DNA of 64,000 nucleotides from Sclerodactyla briareus (taxonomy: Eukaryota > Echinodermata > Holothuroidea > Dendrochirotida > Sclerodactylidae): positions 1 through 64,000 of the forward strand of contig JAODTK010002098.1 in the NCBI GenBank assembly GCA_026419785.1, read 5' to 3'. A program made the translations under genes and the position numbers. Below the pieces are notes generated by a model. That model worked only from the letters and a program-made list of their open reading frames with translations, was not told the DNA's origin and ran no database searches. Below, piece after piece: positions 1 to 12,885 of the stretch. The first letter of the stretch is position 1. Each line of letters opens with the position of its first letter.

Positions 1-745
1 GCTGTCTTGACCTCCACATTCACTTGGGGTGGGGTGGAGATAGCGGTGATAAGAGTATTGTAAGTGGTAAGTGGCATCTCGACTTTGTCGTCCTTAACAA
101 GATGCATCTGCAACACAAAAAACATACAAAATCAACAGGTCAAAAAGTCAAATGAGTTTGACAGGTCAAAACTATCAAATGAGGTCAAAGTCGGTCACCC
201 GAATGATTTCCGTCCAGACGAAGAAAACTTTCCATTACGACAGATCCACAAAATGTTTCGCGCGTTGCCGAGATATTGACAAGTCGCATATGGTACCTTG
301 AATGACCTTGACCTGACACCAAAATCAATAGGGTTCATCCTCACCATACATGTTACCCACATACCCATTTGGAACTCGACTAGATACTCCGTTCGCAGAT
401 TATCGTGCTGACAAGTTTTTTTTAACTTTGCCCTCTCGTGACCTTGAATGAACTTAACGGCAACCCCAACCAATCGGGGTCATCCTCCCATAATGTGCAA
501 CCCACATACCAATTTGAAACTGATACCATTTTGCGTACGTTTAGATATCGTGCTGACAAGGGGTGTCACACACAGCCACACACACACAGACACACACACA
601 CAGACACACACACACAGACACACACACACAGACACACACACAGACACACACACACAGACACACACACAGACACACGCTACAAACCACACTACGCACGGTG
701 AATGGACTTGCATAGATTCCTGTTGCCTTCGGCAGGAAATCAAAA
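1..745 (-). repeat. GGTCA-rich dispersed repeat with CA microsatellite and terminal hairpin
   Basis: The body (150-560) contains two copies of a phrase TCATCCTCACCA...CCCACATACC with TGACCTTGA boxes. It is followed by a (CA)n tract with periodic GA (567-676) and a hairpin GATTCCTGTTGCC-TTC-GGCAGGAAATC at 715-741. The same order recurs at 42930-43396. HTHTDT-type frames through the CA tract are artefacts. Confidence 0.7.
567..676. repeat. Interrupted (CA)n microsatellite
   Basis: CACACA runs interrupted by GA about every 10 to 14 bases. All frames stay open for this reason. Confidence 0.95.
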
Positions 746-904
746 ATGAAAGAACCCTACGATTCCAGACGTTGGTGTTGCCAGATCGTTGATCGTGTGT
801 GTGGGTGTATGTGTGGGTGTATGTTACACTCTCTCATGAGCAAAATTTCACTGAACTGGTGAGAGACCTATTTTTGAATCCTTGCGACATCCATGAAATC
901 TAAT

Positions 905-1230
905 CAGTCATAAGAGTTTGTTTGCGTGCGCGCGGCTTGTGGTGTTACTCTTGTCTTGTGACACGATAACTGGACCTACCTGGAGCGATCAAGCTCATTG
1001 GCATATGGGTTATCAGTGAGTACATGATCCCTATTGTTTCGGGGTCACCAGAGGTCAATTCCGGAACCTTGTGGACACGATAAGTTCAGACGCTTGGTCC
1101 GATCAAGCTGAAGTTTCGTCATCCCATTATCCCATTTGTTTATGTATCTGGTCAAAGGTTATTAGAAATGAGTCAAGGAGTCACTGAGCCGTTGGGCTTT
1201 CCTGGTTGTGAAATTTTGTTGAGTAATATC
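905..1230 (+). repeat. GGTCA-family repeat, partial
   Basis: Contains the family phrases ACACGATAACT, CCCTATTGTTTCGGGGTCA and GAGTCACTGAGCCGTTGGGCTTTCC. Starts after a TG/CG-rich tract at about 920. Confidence 0.65.
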
Positions 1231-1339
1231 GTGGTTAGATTTTGGGCACTATGGTTGGCAAAAAAAATACTCTTTTATGTTTGGCTTGGCAGCAATGTTG
1301 GTGTGGTTCAGCACATAAGTCCAGGAATGGTAGATCAGA

Positions 1340-1700
1340 TTTCAGCGTAGAATATGCAATGAGGTTGTCTAATTTGCATAATTCATGCAAATTTTCAGTG
1401 TTCGTGGAATTTTCACGTAACTCGTTCATATGTTTTACCTTCAGTCCCGAAAGTTTTCGACGGTTCGCATCGAACGCGCTCATAATTGATTGGACAGAGC
1501 AGACGAAATACATACGCGGCGTAACATGTGCTCAATCAAATACCGAGAAACATGAGCGCGTACGAGCGGTGTCAAAACATGATAGGTGTGTTTCCCCCCT
1601 TATGCAGTGTTCAGATTCGCGATCCCTGGAGGTCATTCAATGTGTCTAATTTGCATAGTTCATGCATGGTTGGTGTGGTTTACCCTTAGCCCCAAAAATT
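1340..1700 (-). repeat. TTATGCAAATTAGACA-family repeat, inverted partial copies
   Basis: GTCTAATTTGCATAATTCATGCA at about 1365 and again near 1640, each followed by CCTT-AG-CCC..AA-TTT phrases. It is the reverse orientation of the family at 32160-33215. Confidence 0.6.
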
Positions 1701-1759
1701 TCAACATAGATTAAGAAACCAATGTTCCCACTTTAGTTTAAAAAAAAGCAAAAAACTGT

Positions 1760-2420
1760 CAAGAGTCAATTTTCCGTGCGGGGTGCGTGCGTGTGCCGTG
1801 CGTGTGCGTGCGTGGTGGCGTCTCTCCCCCCCCCCATTCTCCCGAGTGTAACGTCTCTATTTTTGTCACTGTTTGTGCGTGCGCACGTGTGTGTGCGTTT
1901 GTGAACCCCTGGCTTGTTGAAGACGATAACTCGACTCACCTAATGAATCAAACTCATACTTGATAATTATGTGAGTCCCCCATTATGAGTAATATACATG
2001 AACCCTATTGTTTTAGAATCAGGTCGACAAATATCATCTGAAATTTCCAGATTTTCCAACGAATTTCCAAGGTCAAACTTGAAAATCCCTTTGGAGCACG
2101 ATTACAGTCCGAATATTCGTTCGATCAACAAGCTGGATGTTGGTACCGTATGCCATTTTTCCCCGATTGAAGTACTATAATCCTATTGTTTTCGGTGTAG
2201 ATTTGTGGGTGATATTATTCCGCTTAGAAAATGGGAATCTGGCAGTCGGTAGAAGGAAAAATGGGAAAACTGCAACGAATTGGTCTTTTAAAGCCAATTT
2301 TGCTTGTGAAAGAATTGACTCCCTATGTGGATGGTTAGTGAATACCCCTAATGGGAGATTATTTCTTATCTTCTTACATGGGTCAACGAACCTGAAGTTT
2401 CGAAGAACTCAATAATCTTG
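1760..2420 (+). repeat. GGTCA-family repeat after TG-rich tract
   Basis: Starts with a GTGCGTGCGTGTG tract (1778-1820 and 1870-1905). Then GACGATAACTCGACTCACC and CCTATTGTTTTAGAATCAGG units follow at about 1920 and 2170. Confidence 0.6.
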
Positions 2421-3165
2421 GCTTTCGAGTTATCTCTAGAACAGTCATGTCAGCGGGCATTAGTTGCGCAGCGCGTGGTTCTTGCTTGCATGCGGGTGTC
2501 ATACGTGAGCGATGTTTCCACAAACACCAGTTCGTAGAGATAATAACTAGACCAGACCTAGCTAGATGGAAGGTAAACTTTGTATGTGTTGTCTCCGTGA
2601 TCAATGTTGTTGAAACCTGCGTTAAGGTTGGAAATACAGTAGCTCTTCTCATACATAGCGACGAACAAGTGCCCTGCTGCTGGGTGAGAAGTTATGAAGT
2701 GATCAGATTGGCCCAGTTGTTATGCAACAAGTCGCCGGATCTGGATGCACAGTCTTGGGATCAAGGATCAGTTTTGAACTGGGTTATTGTACTGGAATAT
2801 TTTTTTTGGCTCGTCACATAATAAGCCACAAACTGCTTCGGGGGTGCGTTCGTGCTTCGCGGTGTATGTTTTTTCATAATGTATATATGGACTCTTGGGA
2901 GAAAGGTGAACATTTAACCCTAGGTCAGCAGAGATCACTTTTTTCCATTTAATTTGGTAGCGCTCTTCCTTATTGTTCAGGCAAAGTCAGGTGTCAAGGT
3001 AAAGCCATTTTATGACCTTATTTGGATTATCGGGTATCAATTTTCTATGGAGATTATATATTATTGTATCGTTTCTCGGGACTGTACATAGTATTCGACA
3101 GTTTTTGATACGATTTCGTCTGCCAGTAACTGTGGAAACGACAGCGAGATCGTTTTATATATTCA
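2420..3165. other. No identifiable feature
   Basis: A/T-moderate sequence with short chance frames only. No splice-bounded exon, RNA gene or repeat family recognised. Confidence 0.5.
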
Positions 3166-3730
3166 GCATACATGGTAACAGATCTTCTACATTATTTAGT
3201 GCGTTATCAAGCGTCGTGCCATACTACTTTTTTAACATAATTCAATGCTCTATTGATGAATGTATTGGTAACATATACTTCTTCTAAGTTTTCAATACTC
3301 CCATTAATTGCATGTATAACTGTTACTTTTAACATTATTCAAACTGTTTTAATTATGCATGGTACATATTACTTTATACATTATTCAAGCTCTATCAATG
3401 CATGGTAACCCTACTATTTTACAAAATTATTCAAAGTTTTATAATCAATGCTGGTTAACATCCGGTACTATTTTTTTGATTAGTTCCTTCCATTATTCAA
3501 TGCGCTATATTATTGCATGGTAACATACTAACGTTTACAATATTAACTGCTCAATAATGCATGGTACCATACTACCTTTACAATCATTCAATTTCTCTAG
3601 TAATGCTGGTAACATACTACTTTCACATCATTCAATGTCCAGTCAACGTCTGGTTAACATACGACTTTGACTATTCAATCCTCATTATTGCATGGTAACA
3701 TACTACGTTTACAGAATCCAATGCTTCATG
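3165..3730. repeat. A/T-rich tandem array, period about 50 to 60 bp
   Basis: About ten degenerate units of the form ATTCAATGCTCTATTAATGCATGGTAACATACTAC-TTTACA. Units vary in length by indels. Confidence 0.8.
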
Positions 3731-4324
3731 AATTCTATCTACGCGGAAGCATACCAACAATTGTTGTATATTCGCAAAGTTTTTCTACTCGCATTGTCGT
3801 CTGGTAGCAACTGTCCTCAAAAGACCCCCTTTTTTGGCTCCCTCTTTAGGGACAAACGCCTTAAATAGCCGTCAATTGAGAAAGTAAAGTACAAGAAATG
3901 TAATATGTAAGATGAGAAAAATAACAACCTTCAACGCTCTCTGATGGAGGCAGTCTCTAACGAGTAGCCGATAGAAAAAAAAATCTTGGTTTGAAGAATA
4001 AAATGCCAGATGATCAACTTATAGCTCAGAGTGAGAGTCTAAAAGGAACATTAAAGGTTAGCCCTCACGATCCCTGTTAATTAGTTTGAATGCCTGTATT
4101 CACACACTCATGAATTGTTTTTTCTTGAGGAAGTTTGTGTGGTAATCGAGTGCATTCCTCGAAAAAAGGACCGTAATAAGAACAAAAACCTTGTTGGAAT
4201 GCAAGGGGTCATTTTTTCTGGCAATGAAAAGAAGACGAAATTTGTGGAGTCTTCGTCGTACCTCAGGCTCTCTACTGTATCGGCGGTGATCGTGTTTTTA
4301 GGGGGAGGGGGTAATGATCTTGAT

Positions 4325-4440
4325 TACTATTTAGGCGGAAGCGCCATCCATCGGTTGGCGCAGAGCGTACAAAATTGTTGTATTACAAGCCCCCAAATGG
4401 CGGAAACGACACTTCCCGAGTGTTTTAGGCTGCCAAACCA
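4325..4440. repeat. GCGGAGCGCC module, copy 1
   Basis: ATTACTATTTAGGCGGAAGCGCC..GGTTGGCGCAGAGCG, then CCCCCAAATGGCGGAAACG-CACTTCCCG. Matches copies at 12770-12885 and 14705-14800. Confidence 0.75.
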
Positions 4441-4482
4441 AGCCTTGGAATGTGGATTCATCTGTATTTTCTTTCCTCAATA

Positions 4483-6010
4483 ATGAAAAATAAAAACATG
4501 TGTTGAAAATTAGTAACATAGATTATTATTTGAGATGACGTCAGGGACTAGCTAGGGTCTACAGATTAGGAGAGAAGATAAAGAAATTCCGACTAACTGT
4601 ATGTTTCCGGAAAGGACTACAGGGGCGTAAGAAGGGAGGGGGTGTAACATTATGGTGTGCAGTGGTGTAGCCAGGGTATGGCGGAAGGAGTCTTCGGATC
4701 GACACGATTACAGGTTCATTTATGAGAGCTAGTGAATATTATAAATATCGGCTGAGCCCCACCACAGTGTTGACAAGTGTCACGCGCGACTGTGGAAATT
4801 ATTTACATGAAAAGTCTCATCCGGCTCCCGAAGGGCCCCGTTCAATGTCCTGGTCTCGGGCTTTTGAAAGGAAAGCAACGTTGCCTTTGAACCAATTTCG
4901 TCAATCAAGTTGATTGCAAATCTTTCATAAACAACGGCCGGTATTCATATCCAACTATTCAAAAATGGTTGTGGACTCAATATATGTTCCACTGATGGAG
5001 CTGAGATGGGGTTAAACTCTCCACAGCTGTTCTCCTAGCCTACGCTTTGCATCTCCTGCCAGGAGTACAGGGACCGCCGTATGTCCCCTGTTGGTCCGGA
5101 GTGCAGTCCCTCAAAGCCAGCATCTGGTTGCACTCTGGGGAAGCAGGATCGCATATTTTTTTATTTCCAGATGCAATGGCTTTCCTCTGAAATTAATTTC
5201 TGAGCCACGTTCATCGCCAAGAAAATGCATGACCACTTATTCAACCAGAGAATTCGAAACTACAGAGTCATCTTGTTTGAACCTCCCGCATGGTGCTTTC
5301 AGCTTGCCAGGGGATCCGACTTACATGGCTAATGCTAGAATTACGCGCCTCCATGCCAGAGTACAGGGGACCACCAAAGTTCCCTGTTTGGGTACAGGAG
5401 CAAAACCACGTTGTTCGTCAAGCAAAAGTATGCATTCTCCATGAACCGAATCGCAATTTTTTGCATTGCTGACTACTCCCTTGTCCTCCTCAAACAACGC
5501 TCAGTTTTAAAAACTCCATAGCAGTGAAACCCGGAAAACTGGGGGTACGAAAATGTCATGACAAACCACAGATCAGTTTTTAGGAAGTGAGAGGCTGGAT
5601 TCGTGGAGGTAACGGCTTCCTTAATGTGCCATTACCTCGGGCCAGCCGGGTACACTATTGAGAGGGGTGCAGCACCCAGACCCCACTGATCGTAGTAACC
5701 ATATCTTCCGAATTAACAGAGAAAGTTAATGGTTTTAGATACCGACAAAACGAATACTGCGCGCACATTTTTCAAGTCCCAAACTCGTACTCTCGGAGCA
5801 CAAGATGTCCGGTCAATCTGATTAGGAAACAGTCTATTTTTATCAGGGACCTCGCGAGCCCTTTTTTGAAGTTCAATGTTCTTCTTCAACATTCACCAAA
5901 TATTGGGAGGAGGGCATTTGAATATGTTTCCCAAACGGGAAAAATTGCCAGAACATGTGATGCGGTCATATTGGAAGAAATGGACTACCCAAATTGGAAG
6001 GTCGCTTTTT
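4483..6010. other. No identifiable gene
   Basis: Contains two related strings around 5060-5090 and 5300-5400 (GCCAG..GTACAGGG-ACC..CCCTGTT) and a small inverted repeat GAGGTAA/TTACCTC at 5608-5640. Nothing else recognised. Confidence 0.45.
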
Positions 6011-6011
6011 T

Positions 6012-6440
6012 ATTTCTTGACGAAGTTCAAGAATCTGTATGCAGTCATGACAGTTTAATGTGGTGTGCGCGGTGCGTGTGCGCGTGTGCGTGTGCTTGTG
6101 CGTGTGCGTGTGTGGGTGCGCCTAGCCTGTTAACACGATAACTTACCCCAACTTGGATTAGTCCGATTGTCATTATTGGTTTATGTAGTTTCCCCTAATA
6201 AGTACATGATCCCTACCGTTTTTGGGGGGTCAAAGGTCCATCTGAGGTCAAGAGAGGTCAAAGTTCCGAAAAATCTTGTTACACAATACGCCCCGAAATG
6301 CCTAGTCCGATCAGGTTGAAATTTTGTATGCAAGCTTTCTTATTGGGCTAACATGAAACCTATCAATTTGGTGCTTCCGATTCGAAAGGAAAATTGGGAA
6401 ATTGTGAAAATTGATAATTTGGCAATTTCAGCTCGTAAAC
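6012..6440 (+). repeat. GGTCA-family element with terminal hairpin and TG tract
   Basis: The hairpin TTTCTTGAC-GAA-GTTCAAGAA (about 6013-6033) is followed by GCAGTCATGACAG, a TGTGCG tract (6060-6120), TTAACACGATAACT and two body units with GGTCA boxes. Confidence 0.75.
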
Positions 6441-7190
6441 AGATCACTCACCCCCACTCTGTGGATAGCCTTTTTGAAACGCGTTTTGACCTCGGATCAC
6501 CAGCCAGCATTCACTCATTTGTGCAGAAAGACCGCTTTAAACCAATCGGTATTTTCCTAAACAACCGCCTGTGCGACTTCGTTCCGCTCGCTGTCGAATT
6601 GAATCATGGGCGGGACTAGTTGACGGTGCGGACGTCAACTTGATTGCGCAATCGCACATTCCTCGCCTCTTTACTAATTTACGGGAACCGGCCATGCCTG
6701 CTGGGAAAATACTCTATTGATCTTTATTGGAATTGCTTAGACAACCTCCATCCTAGTTTTGGCATACATTTGATGGATATTCTTTTTTATTTCTCCATTC
6801 GAAGGATTCATATTTTCCGAACTTCCGCGGCGATACCAGACAAACCGCAATAAGCCTGCGCATAGCCGAACAGGGGCTTTCGGTCGGGCAATTTTTGGCT
6901 TCAAAAGAATCATTCTTCGATAAATTCTTATTTTCGGTGTTGTAACCGTTATTGAAAGTATTCCTGTAAATATTAATGAACCGCATTATGGGGCGAGTTT
7001 TTCGCGGAATCTACCTCCAGGTTGCTCCCTTCATATCAACGCCATTGTGCTACTGATGACTGACAACTACATCACATGATCGTCATGAGCAAATCTCAAT
7101 TTTTTTGGGATTTGTCAAACGACGTCCTGCAGACGATATGTTTGGTGATATTTCGACCGTGGTATATATACTAAAGTGCGATAGGCCCCC
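6440..7190. other. No identifiable feature
   Basis: Non-repetitive sequence with short chance frames. No supported exon. Confidence 0.45.
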
Positions 7191-8600
7191 TCTATTTCAG
7201 GGCCGCTCCTTCATACGTCTGCTTTAGCAGGCTACCACTTGGATTGATCAGTTCCATAATTGGTTATCTGGGGTTTCCCATAATGAGTACGATGAATCCA
7301 TAATGTTTTGGTGGGGTCAGGTCAATGTCCCATCTGTCTGGTCAACAGAGTTCAAAGTCTGAAAAAAACTTGCTACACAATAATCCATAATTCCTGGTGT
7401 CCCGAGCAGGTTGAAATCCGGTATGCAGCTTTCTTTGATGAGTACAGGAACCCTATCGTTTTTCTGTGGTGAATCGAGGGTCCAGATTGGGGAAAACATT
7501 GAAAATTTGGAGAAAAATTAATTTGGCAAATTTAAGCTTGTTAACACAGTAAGTCTAGAATTGTTGGTATGATCGGGTTAATATTTGGTATATGGGTTTC
7601 CCATACTGAGTATCATGATCCCTACTGTTTTGGGGTCAGGTCAAGGCCATCAATCTGAGGTCCATTAGGAGGTTGAAGTCTAAAGATATGTGAGATGATA
7701 AGTCCTGAATGCTTGTTCCAATCACGCTGAAATTGAATGGGTTCCTCATAATGAGTACACAATGTCAGGTCGAAGTCATCTGAGGTCCCTAAAGGTCAAC
7801 GTATAAGAATTTTGTAAAGAGAATAAGTCCAGAAAGCTTGGTCCATCAAACTGATGAATTTGGCGGTAAGCTTTTTTATGGGGAGTAACAAGTCACCCTA
7901 TTGTTCTTAGTGTAACCACGGCATGTTGGGGGAATGGGAAATTGATATGTTTGGGCATTTTAGCGGTGACGAGCATAACCCGAACCCTACTGGATTGGAT
8001 GAAGCTCATCGAGGTATGTGGGTTCCCTAAAATGAATACATGATCTCTTTTGTTTCGGAGTCGGGCAAGGTCATCTAGGTCATTGAAGGTAAAATTTTTA
8101 ACAACCGCTGAGTCCCAAATGCCTGGCCTGGTCTGGTTGAAATCGGTATGCAGCTTTCTTATGGGGGATTACAATAACCCCATTGTTGTTTATTTAGACT
8201 GGAGTCATTTTTTCGGGTGAGGGATTAGGAAATTGTGAAAATTTGATTCCTCCTACACTGTACCAATTTAGGCTTGGTACCACAATAAACAATCATACTT
8301 GGTCATTTGTGGTTCATTCTACAAGTACATGTCACTATTGTTTTGGGGTCAGGTCAGCGGTCCTCTGGCCTCAGGAGAGGCCAAAGTCCTGATGCTATGC
8401 TATGACTTGCTGGAAAGTATCAATAAGTAATCCCCCCCCAGGTATTTCAGTCTGTAATCCACCATTTCTCTCTCGGAGCAGGTCAACGGTAATCAGCTGG
8501 GTAACAAAGTTAAGTGAAGGTCATGAAGGCAGCAAGGAATCACGAAGCCTTTGGCTATCTGGTTACAGTTACAGTTCAGCATCCAGTTGAATTCTATGAT
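7190..8600 (+). repeat. Cluster of GGTCA-family body units
   Basis: At least four units carrying GGGTTTCCCATAATGAGTAC, CCCTA-TGTTTTGGGGTCAGG and GGTCATCTGAGGTC phrases near 7225, 7560, 7980 and 8280, ending with the GGAATCACGAAGCCTTTGGC block at about 8535. Confidence 0.7.
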
Positions 8601-10000
8601 CCAGTTCAAATAGCTATGTAGAATCGCCCGGTACCCTTGAAAATCCACCTTGTAATGGGATTTAAAGTACAACAGCGCCGTCGCCAAGCGCATTGCAATA
8701 TTTGCCAAAAAACCCCCAAATGATCAAAATACATTCCATTTTACTGTTTAACCTACGTCATGTGGCACTTAAGTTGGAATTTCTCAGGAAAAGGGCCTTT
8801 TTGTCTTTAAATAGTATGAATTTTTTTCTATGTTCTGGTGAATTATCCAGATCTGCCTATCAGAAAATTCCAACTGGAACCGACTCTTCAACCCAATCCC
8901 GACCCAACACACCGGAGCGCACTTTTCGTAGAAATTAGATTTGTGGCATCGCAATAGAGTTTCTATGGCATTGAAGGCCCAAGAAGTTAGAAGAATAGTA
9001 TGCTAGACATACCCAAATAGATTGTATGTGCATGGTGATGTGTCGATTAGCATTATATTCCCCTCCACCCCCCCATTTCATGAGAGGGATATATTTCACC
9101 ACCCCAGGATCGGCCGCTTGAAAGTTGAAAGAAGTAGCCTGTTCCACACTGGATCCGTTCCGTTCCGTTACGTCACGTCACATTTTTTTCCGTACGGCTG
9201 ACGGATGCGCCGTAGGACTACCGCCTGTCCGAACAGATCCGTCTTTCCGTATCCGTCAAGGCTACTGGAGAATAAAATTCGACATGAAAAATCTTTTTGG
9301 GGATTGTTTAAAGTTTTTTATTGCATATATAGCACCGTGGCCAAAGTTAGTCGAAGACATATCAAATTCGAATTTTTCGTCTGAAGAAATGCTTGACCCA
9401 ACAGGGTAGGTGTGTATTTATAGTTGATTGTGGATATGATGGTTACACGAGGTTCGGTTTTCGCACAACACAGACTAGTCACAACTATTCGAAATGGGGG
9501 ACTCCGTGATGACGACTTCGCAGTCACAACTCTCGTTAGTGGTCCACAGGCGCAAACGGAGGGGATCGTGGTCCACAAAATTAACCGAAAGAGAAAGGCC
9601 TCGGTGACTACCACAGATTATAGTCAGTGAACTGTCCCTGGACAGTTCGTCATCGTGGCCTTCATTCTACCATACCACTATTTTGTTAGAGGTATCGCTG
9701 CCAATAGAGACCCTTCCAATTCGTTAGAGGTTGCCCGCGTCTCGGAACTTGGCTTGGAACTTGAACATTCACTGTCGTGGAAAAAGTTGTGCATATTTAC
9801 GCCGGCCCACGATCAAGAAAAATCGAGAAAAAAGAAAGGAAAATCGAGCCAGTAAAAAAAATCTCCTTATTTCAAATTTGTTCCGTTAAAGAGATAAGTC
9901 ACAATTTTTGAATGTTTTGCCCCACCTACGCGCCTATCATAATGCCAAACTGGCGAGTCAGTCTATTATAAAACAATCCGGATTTTAGAAGTAGACTAAA
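8600..10000. other. Mostly unassigned sequence
   Basis: No gene recognised. A perfect 9-bp inverted repeat GAACTGTCC-CT-GGACAGTTC lies at 9629-9648. CGTTCCGTTCCGTTACGTCACGTCAC lies at about 9157-9182. Confidence 0.4.
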
Positions 10001-10023
10001 CTCTAGACATTGGTTCCAGCTGG

Positions 10024-10039
10024 GTGGGGGGGGGGGGGG
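10024..10039. repeat. Poly-G run
   Basis: Homopolymer G tract. Length in the assembly is likely unreliable. Confidence 0.9.
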
Positions 10040-10254
10040 CAACATGAATCGTGTTCCAAACAAAGTTCTCTTTGTGCTGCCACCTGTTCACCGCACTTGT
10101 AGCTGAATATATGCGAGAAAAAGTATATTTTTGCCCGAGAGTAAGTCAGAAAACAACGCGTGCTGCGCGAATCTTTTTTTTTCATTTTCATTTTGGCTCC
10201 TCAATATAAAATTTAGGCCACTCTTACAGAAATATGTGTTGGGCCTTTGGGTCA

Positions 10255-10310
10255 TGGCCGTATCTGTTACTTTGTTGCTACCCTCATTGCATTTAATAAT
10301 TTCAGGAGGA
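10255..10310 (+). other. Weak candidate for the SOD signal-peptide exon
   Basis: An ATG in a favourable context begins MAVSVTLLLPSLHLIIS, a hydrophobic run of signal-peptide length, about 1.5 kb upstream of the first recognised SOD exon. I see no clear donor with the right phase, and a C/G-rich repeat starts just downstream. It is listed only because a leader exon must lie upstream of 11833. Confidence 0.12.
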
Positions 10311-10334
10311 TGCATGCCTGGATCAATTGGGGAT

Positions 10335-10560
10335 GCACTCATATGCCACCCCCCCACATCTCAAATATTGGGGGGGGTATCCCCACTCCCACCCCACCCC
10401 CACCGCCACCACAAATGTGCCTGTCATGGTGAGATAGAATATTGTGATATTCTAATTGAATATACCTAATATGCTACCACCCCTGTACACCCTCATGTTC
10501 TTCCTTCCCCACCAGCCTACCCACAACCCCCCCCCCTCCGGCAGCATACAGTTTAGTACA
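10335..10560. repeat. C-rich repeat with CAAATATTGGGGGGG motif
   Basis: CCCCCCCAC..TCAAATATTGGGGGGG followed by CCCACCCC strings. A related copy lies at 13480-13565. Confidence 0.6.
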
Positions 10561-11832
10561 TGGGCGCATTCAACTTCGTCACTACGGCGGTCAAGTGACC
10601 ACTGATTTGGAACAAGCAATCAGAAACTTGCCAGTAAAGGCCAATGTGGTGCATAAGTGCACCCCTTTCTCCACATTATAGCTGATGGGCTTTCTTCTGT
10701 GCTCATTTTAAGAAATTAGCATTAAACATGGCGAAGACTTGCGTGACGATCCGCACGTCAATTTAGGCTTATGACGCACAATAGACTTGGAGCAAGCAGG
10801 AAGGTTGCGTAACCGCCTGCGCTTACACTCTTTCTGCCGAGTAGTGAACATGGACGAGAAAGGAAAGGACCCAGTGGGGGACCCAACGTCCATTGATAAC
10901 GGGCAAAGTGATAGAATTGACGTACGTGAAGGAACGGAGACGTGACGGGGACGTGTGTCGAAACGTACTCCAGTGTGGACAGGCCCATCTAAACGCGTTT
11001 GTAGCAATAGAATTAATAGGTGGAACCACTTAATTACATACTGACCGAGGTCCATTGGCGTAAAACGAATAGGTCTATTCAAGCTGTGGAACACGGAACT
11101 CGCGGAGCGGAATGCGGAAACAATTTGGTGCCCCATAAACAGGCCACGCAGATTGTTTTGCCTTCGCTCGAGATAATACGAAGAGGTATGGAGTGTGAAT
11201 TTCGGGAGGGGGAAAGAGTGATAGGGGGACAATATTAAAAAAAAGTGAACATTTGGAGGAAAAATGTTGTGAATATATCAAGACACATTTCATAATTACT
11301 ACAAACCCCTAATGCTCTATTGAGGTGGAGGGTTATCTCACGTTAGTAGAGGTCAAGTTAAAAATGTAACCACGATACTTTCACAATACATGATACTACT
11401 TGAAATTTGGATACTTGAAATATATTTCGATCGGCCAGAGGTATTGTAGTGTAGCTATTAACTTTTGAATGTTGTAAATTAGAATTTGGGATTAGGCTTA
11501 GTGAGGCTAACTACAGAAATTCTTCGGGGAGACCATCGACTCAAATATTGTCTTTTTTCAACAGTGATCATGCAACAGTGATCATGCATTAATAATCGTT
11601 CGGGCTTTCTCATGTCAAGGAATTCCATTATAGAGAATTAGCAAATGTCTTTGTCTAGATCGAACCTGTGATTGATCGAGACATGCCGTGCTACATTATG
11701 AGGCGATCAGTTCTAAATATAAGGGAATGAGAAATTGTTCGATCAGTATATAGCGAATTAATACATGCAAAATACAAGGCAAACAATAAATGACTCATAA
11801 TGACAACCATTAATTTTTATTGCCCGGTACAG
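10560..11832. other. Unassigned region upstream of first SOD exon
   Basis: Long frames here (for example 10708-11232 on -) have no recognisable domain. A GTGTGGACAGGCCCAT string at 10974, reminiscent of DNA-transposon termini, has no partner that I could find. Confidence 0.4.
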
Positions 11833-11935
11833 TTGATGGTTTCGTGTACGCAACGTGCAAACCAATGCCTAACAGTGCCCTGTCAACATGAGCCTGTTCC
11901 AGCCAATCACCGGCTTAGTCAGCATGAAACAAAAT
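11833..11935 (+). CDS. SOD: Cu/Zn superoxide dismutase, N-terminal domain exon
   Basis: This exon encodes the start of the mature SOD domain. The segments VYATCKPMPNSAL and then PITGLVSMKQN match the first two beta strands of extracellular Cu/Zn SODs (YATC..MKPN...VTG.V.FKQ). It is preceded by a pyrimidine-containing tract ending in AG at 11831-11832 and followed by GTAAGT at 11936. The two segments lie in different frames. One missing base near 11885, around the ACATGAG, splits them, most likely a sequence error. The 3' boundary is phase 0 and joins in frame to the exon at 19562. The exon opens in mid-codon, so an upstream exon, expected to hold the signal peptide, must exist; I could not identify it. 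Secretion is inferred from the YATC-type N terminus. Confidence 0.85.
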
Positions 11936-12769
11936 GTAAGTACAGTGTTGATGGTTCAGATTCTGATAGCACTTAACATAAGACCAACATCCTATTCCAC
12001 TTGTCTCCATTCACTTTACTTTCTAGCAATATATATATCGTTTGCATCACCGATGATATGTGAAATGTTGAGCGAAAAACTTCGAAATTCCAATTTGTCG
12101 ATGGGGGAGTATGAAATTCCTCCGCGAGTGCACAGTCGGTCTTTCGAAGTATATGACGTCAAAAGACGGCTATACTTCATACAGGCCTACGCTTGTGTTG
12201 GAATTCAGCGGATGTCAGTGTACAGGATGCGTGATATGAAAAAGCTATCCTATATGACTGTGCAGGTCGCATGCGAACAAATTGTGCAATGTACCTCAGC
12301 CCCCTTCCTCCTCCGTCTGTTACTTGAGTCAAGAAACAAATCACTTTCTAGGCTACACGTTTTCCGCTATAAATTCAGCTCTTCCTTTACTCAACCTTAG
12401 TCTTAGGAGCCTAACTCGCAGCGTTCCCGGCATAAATCACCCGATGTCGCTTCGCTCAGATGGTTGTAGGCCTATTGTTGAGACTGGACTCGAATGCAAC
12501 GAGGCTACAAGTAGTCGTGGCACCCACAGGCTATAGCTACATCGTTTAGCTGTGGGCTAGACCTGCTAGGTCAGATAACGGCCAAATAGCTAAAGGGATT
12601 TCTATATTTAGTATGAATATCAACTTGGCAAATCAAAATCAAAGGTCGTAGAATTCACTGAAGTTACTGCTGAATTATTGACCGAGGAGCCCTGACACGA
12701 ATTAGCTGTGAGTTATGTGATCAAGGGCGGCGATTTGTGTTGGCGATTGTGGGGGGGGGGGGAGACAAG

Positions 12770-12885
12770 ATGAATACTATCTAAGCGGAGCGCCACATCT
12801 GGTTGGCGCGTAGCGTGCTAGGAAATTTTTCGTTTGACAGACCCCCCAGATTGCAGGAAACGGCACTTCCCGTGTCTTATGGGAC
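12770..12885. repeat. GCGGAGCGCC module, copy 2
   Basis: ACTATCTAAGCGGAGCGCC..GGTTGGCGCGTAGCG, then CCCCCAGATTGCAGGAAACGG-CACTTCCCG. In SOD intron 1. Confidence 0.78.

Noticed and set aside
438..792. Frames rich in HTHTDT repeats
   Set aside because: Translation of an interrupted CA microsatellite. All frames and both strands are open there.
4660..4680. CAGTGGTGTAGCCAGGG as a hAT-type terminus
   Set aside because: Similar to common transposon ends, but no matching opposite terminus or target duplication found.
10708..11232. 174-codon minus-strand frame
   Set aside because: No domain, no splice context, and plus-strand frames are open too.
11936..12400. Continuation of a 170-codon plus-strand frame past 11935
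   Set aside because: Only the part before the GTAAGT donor matches SOD. The remainder is intron.
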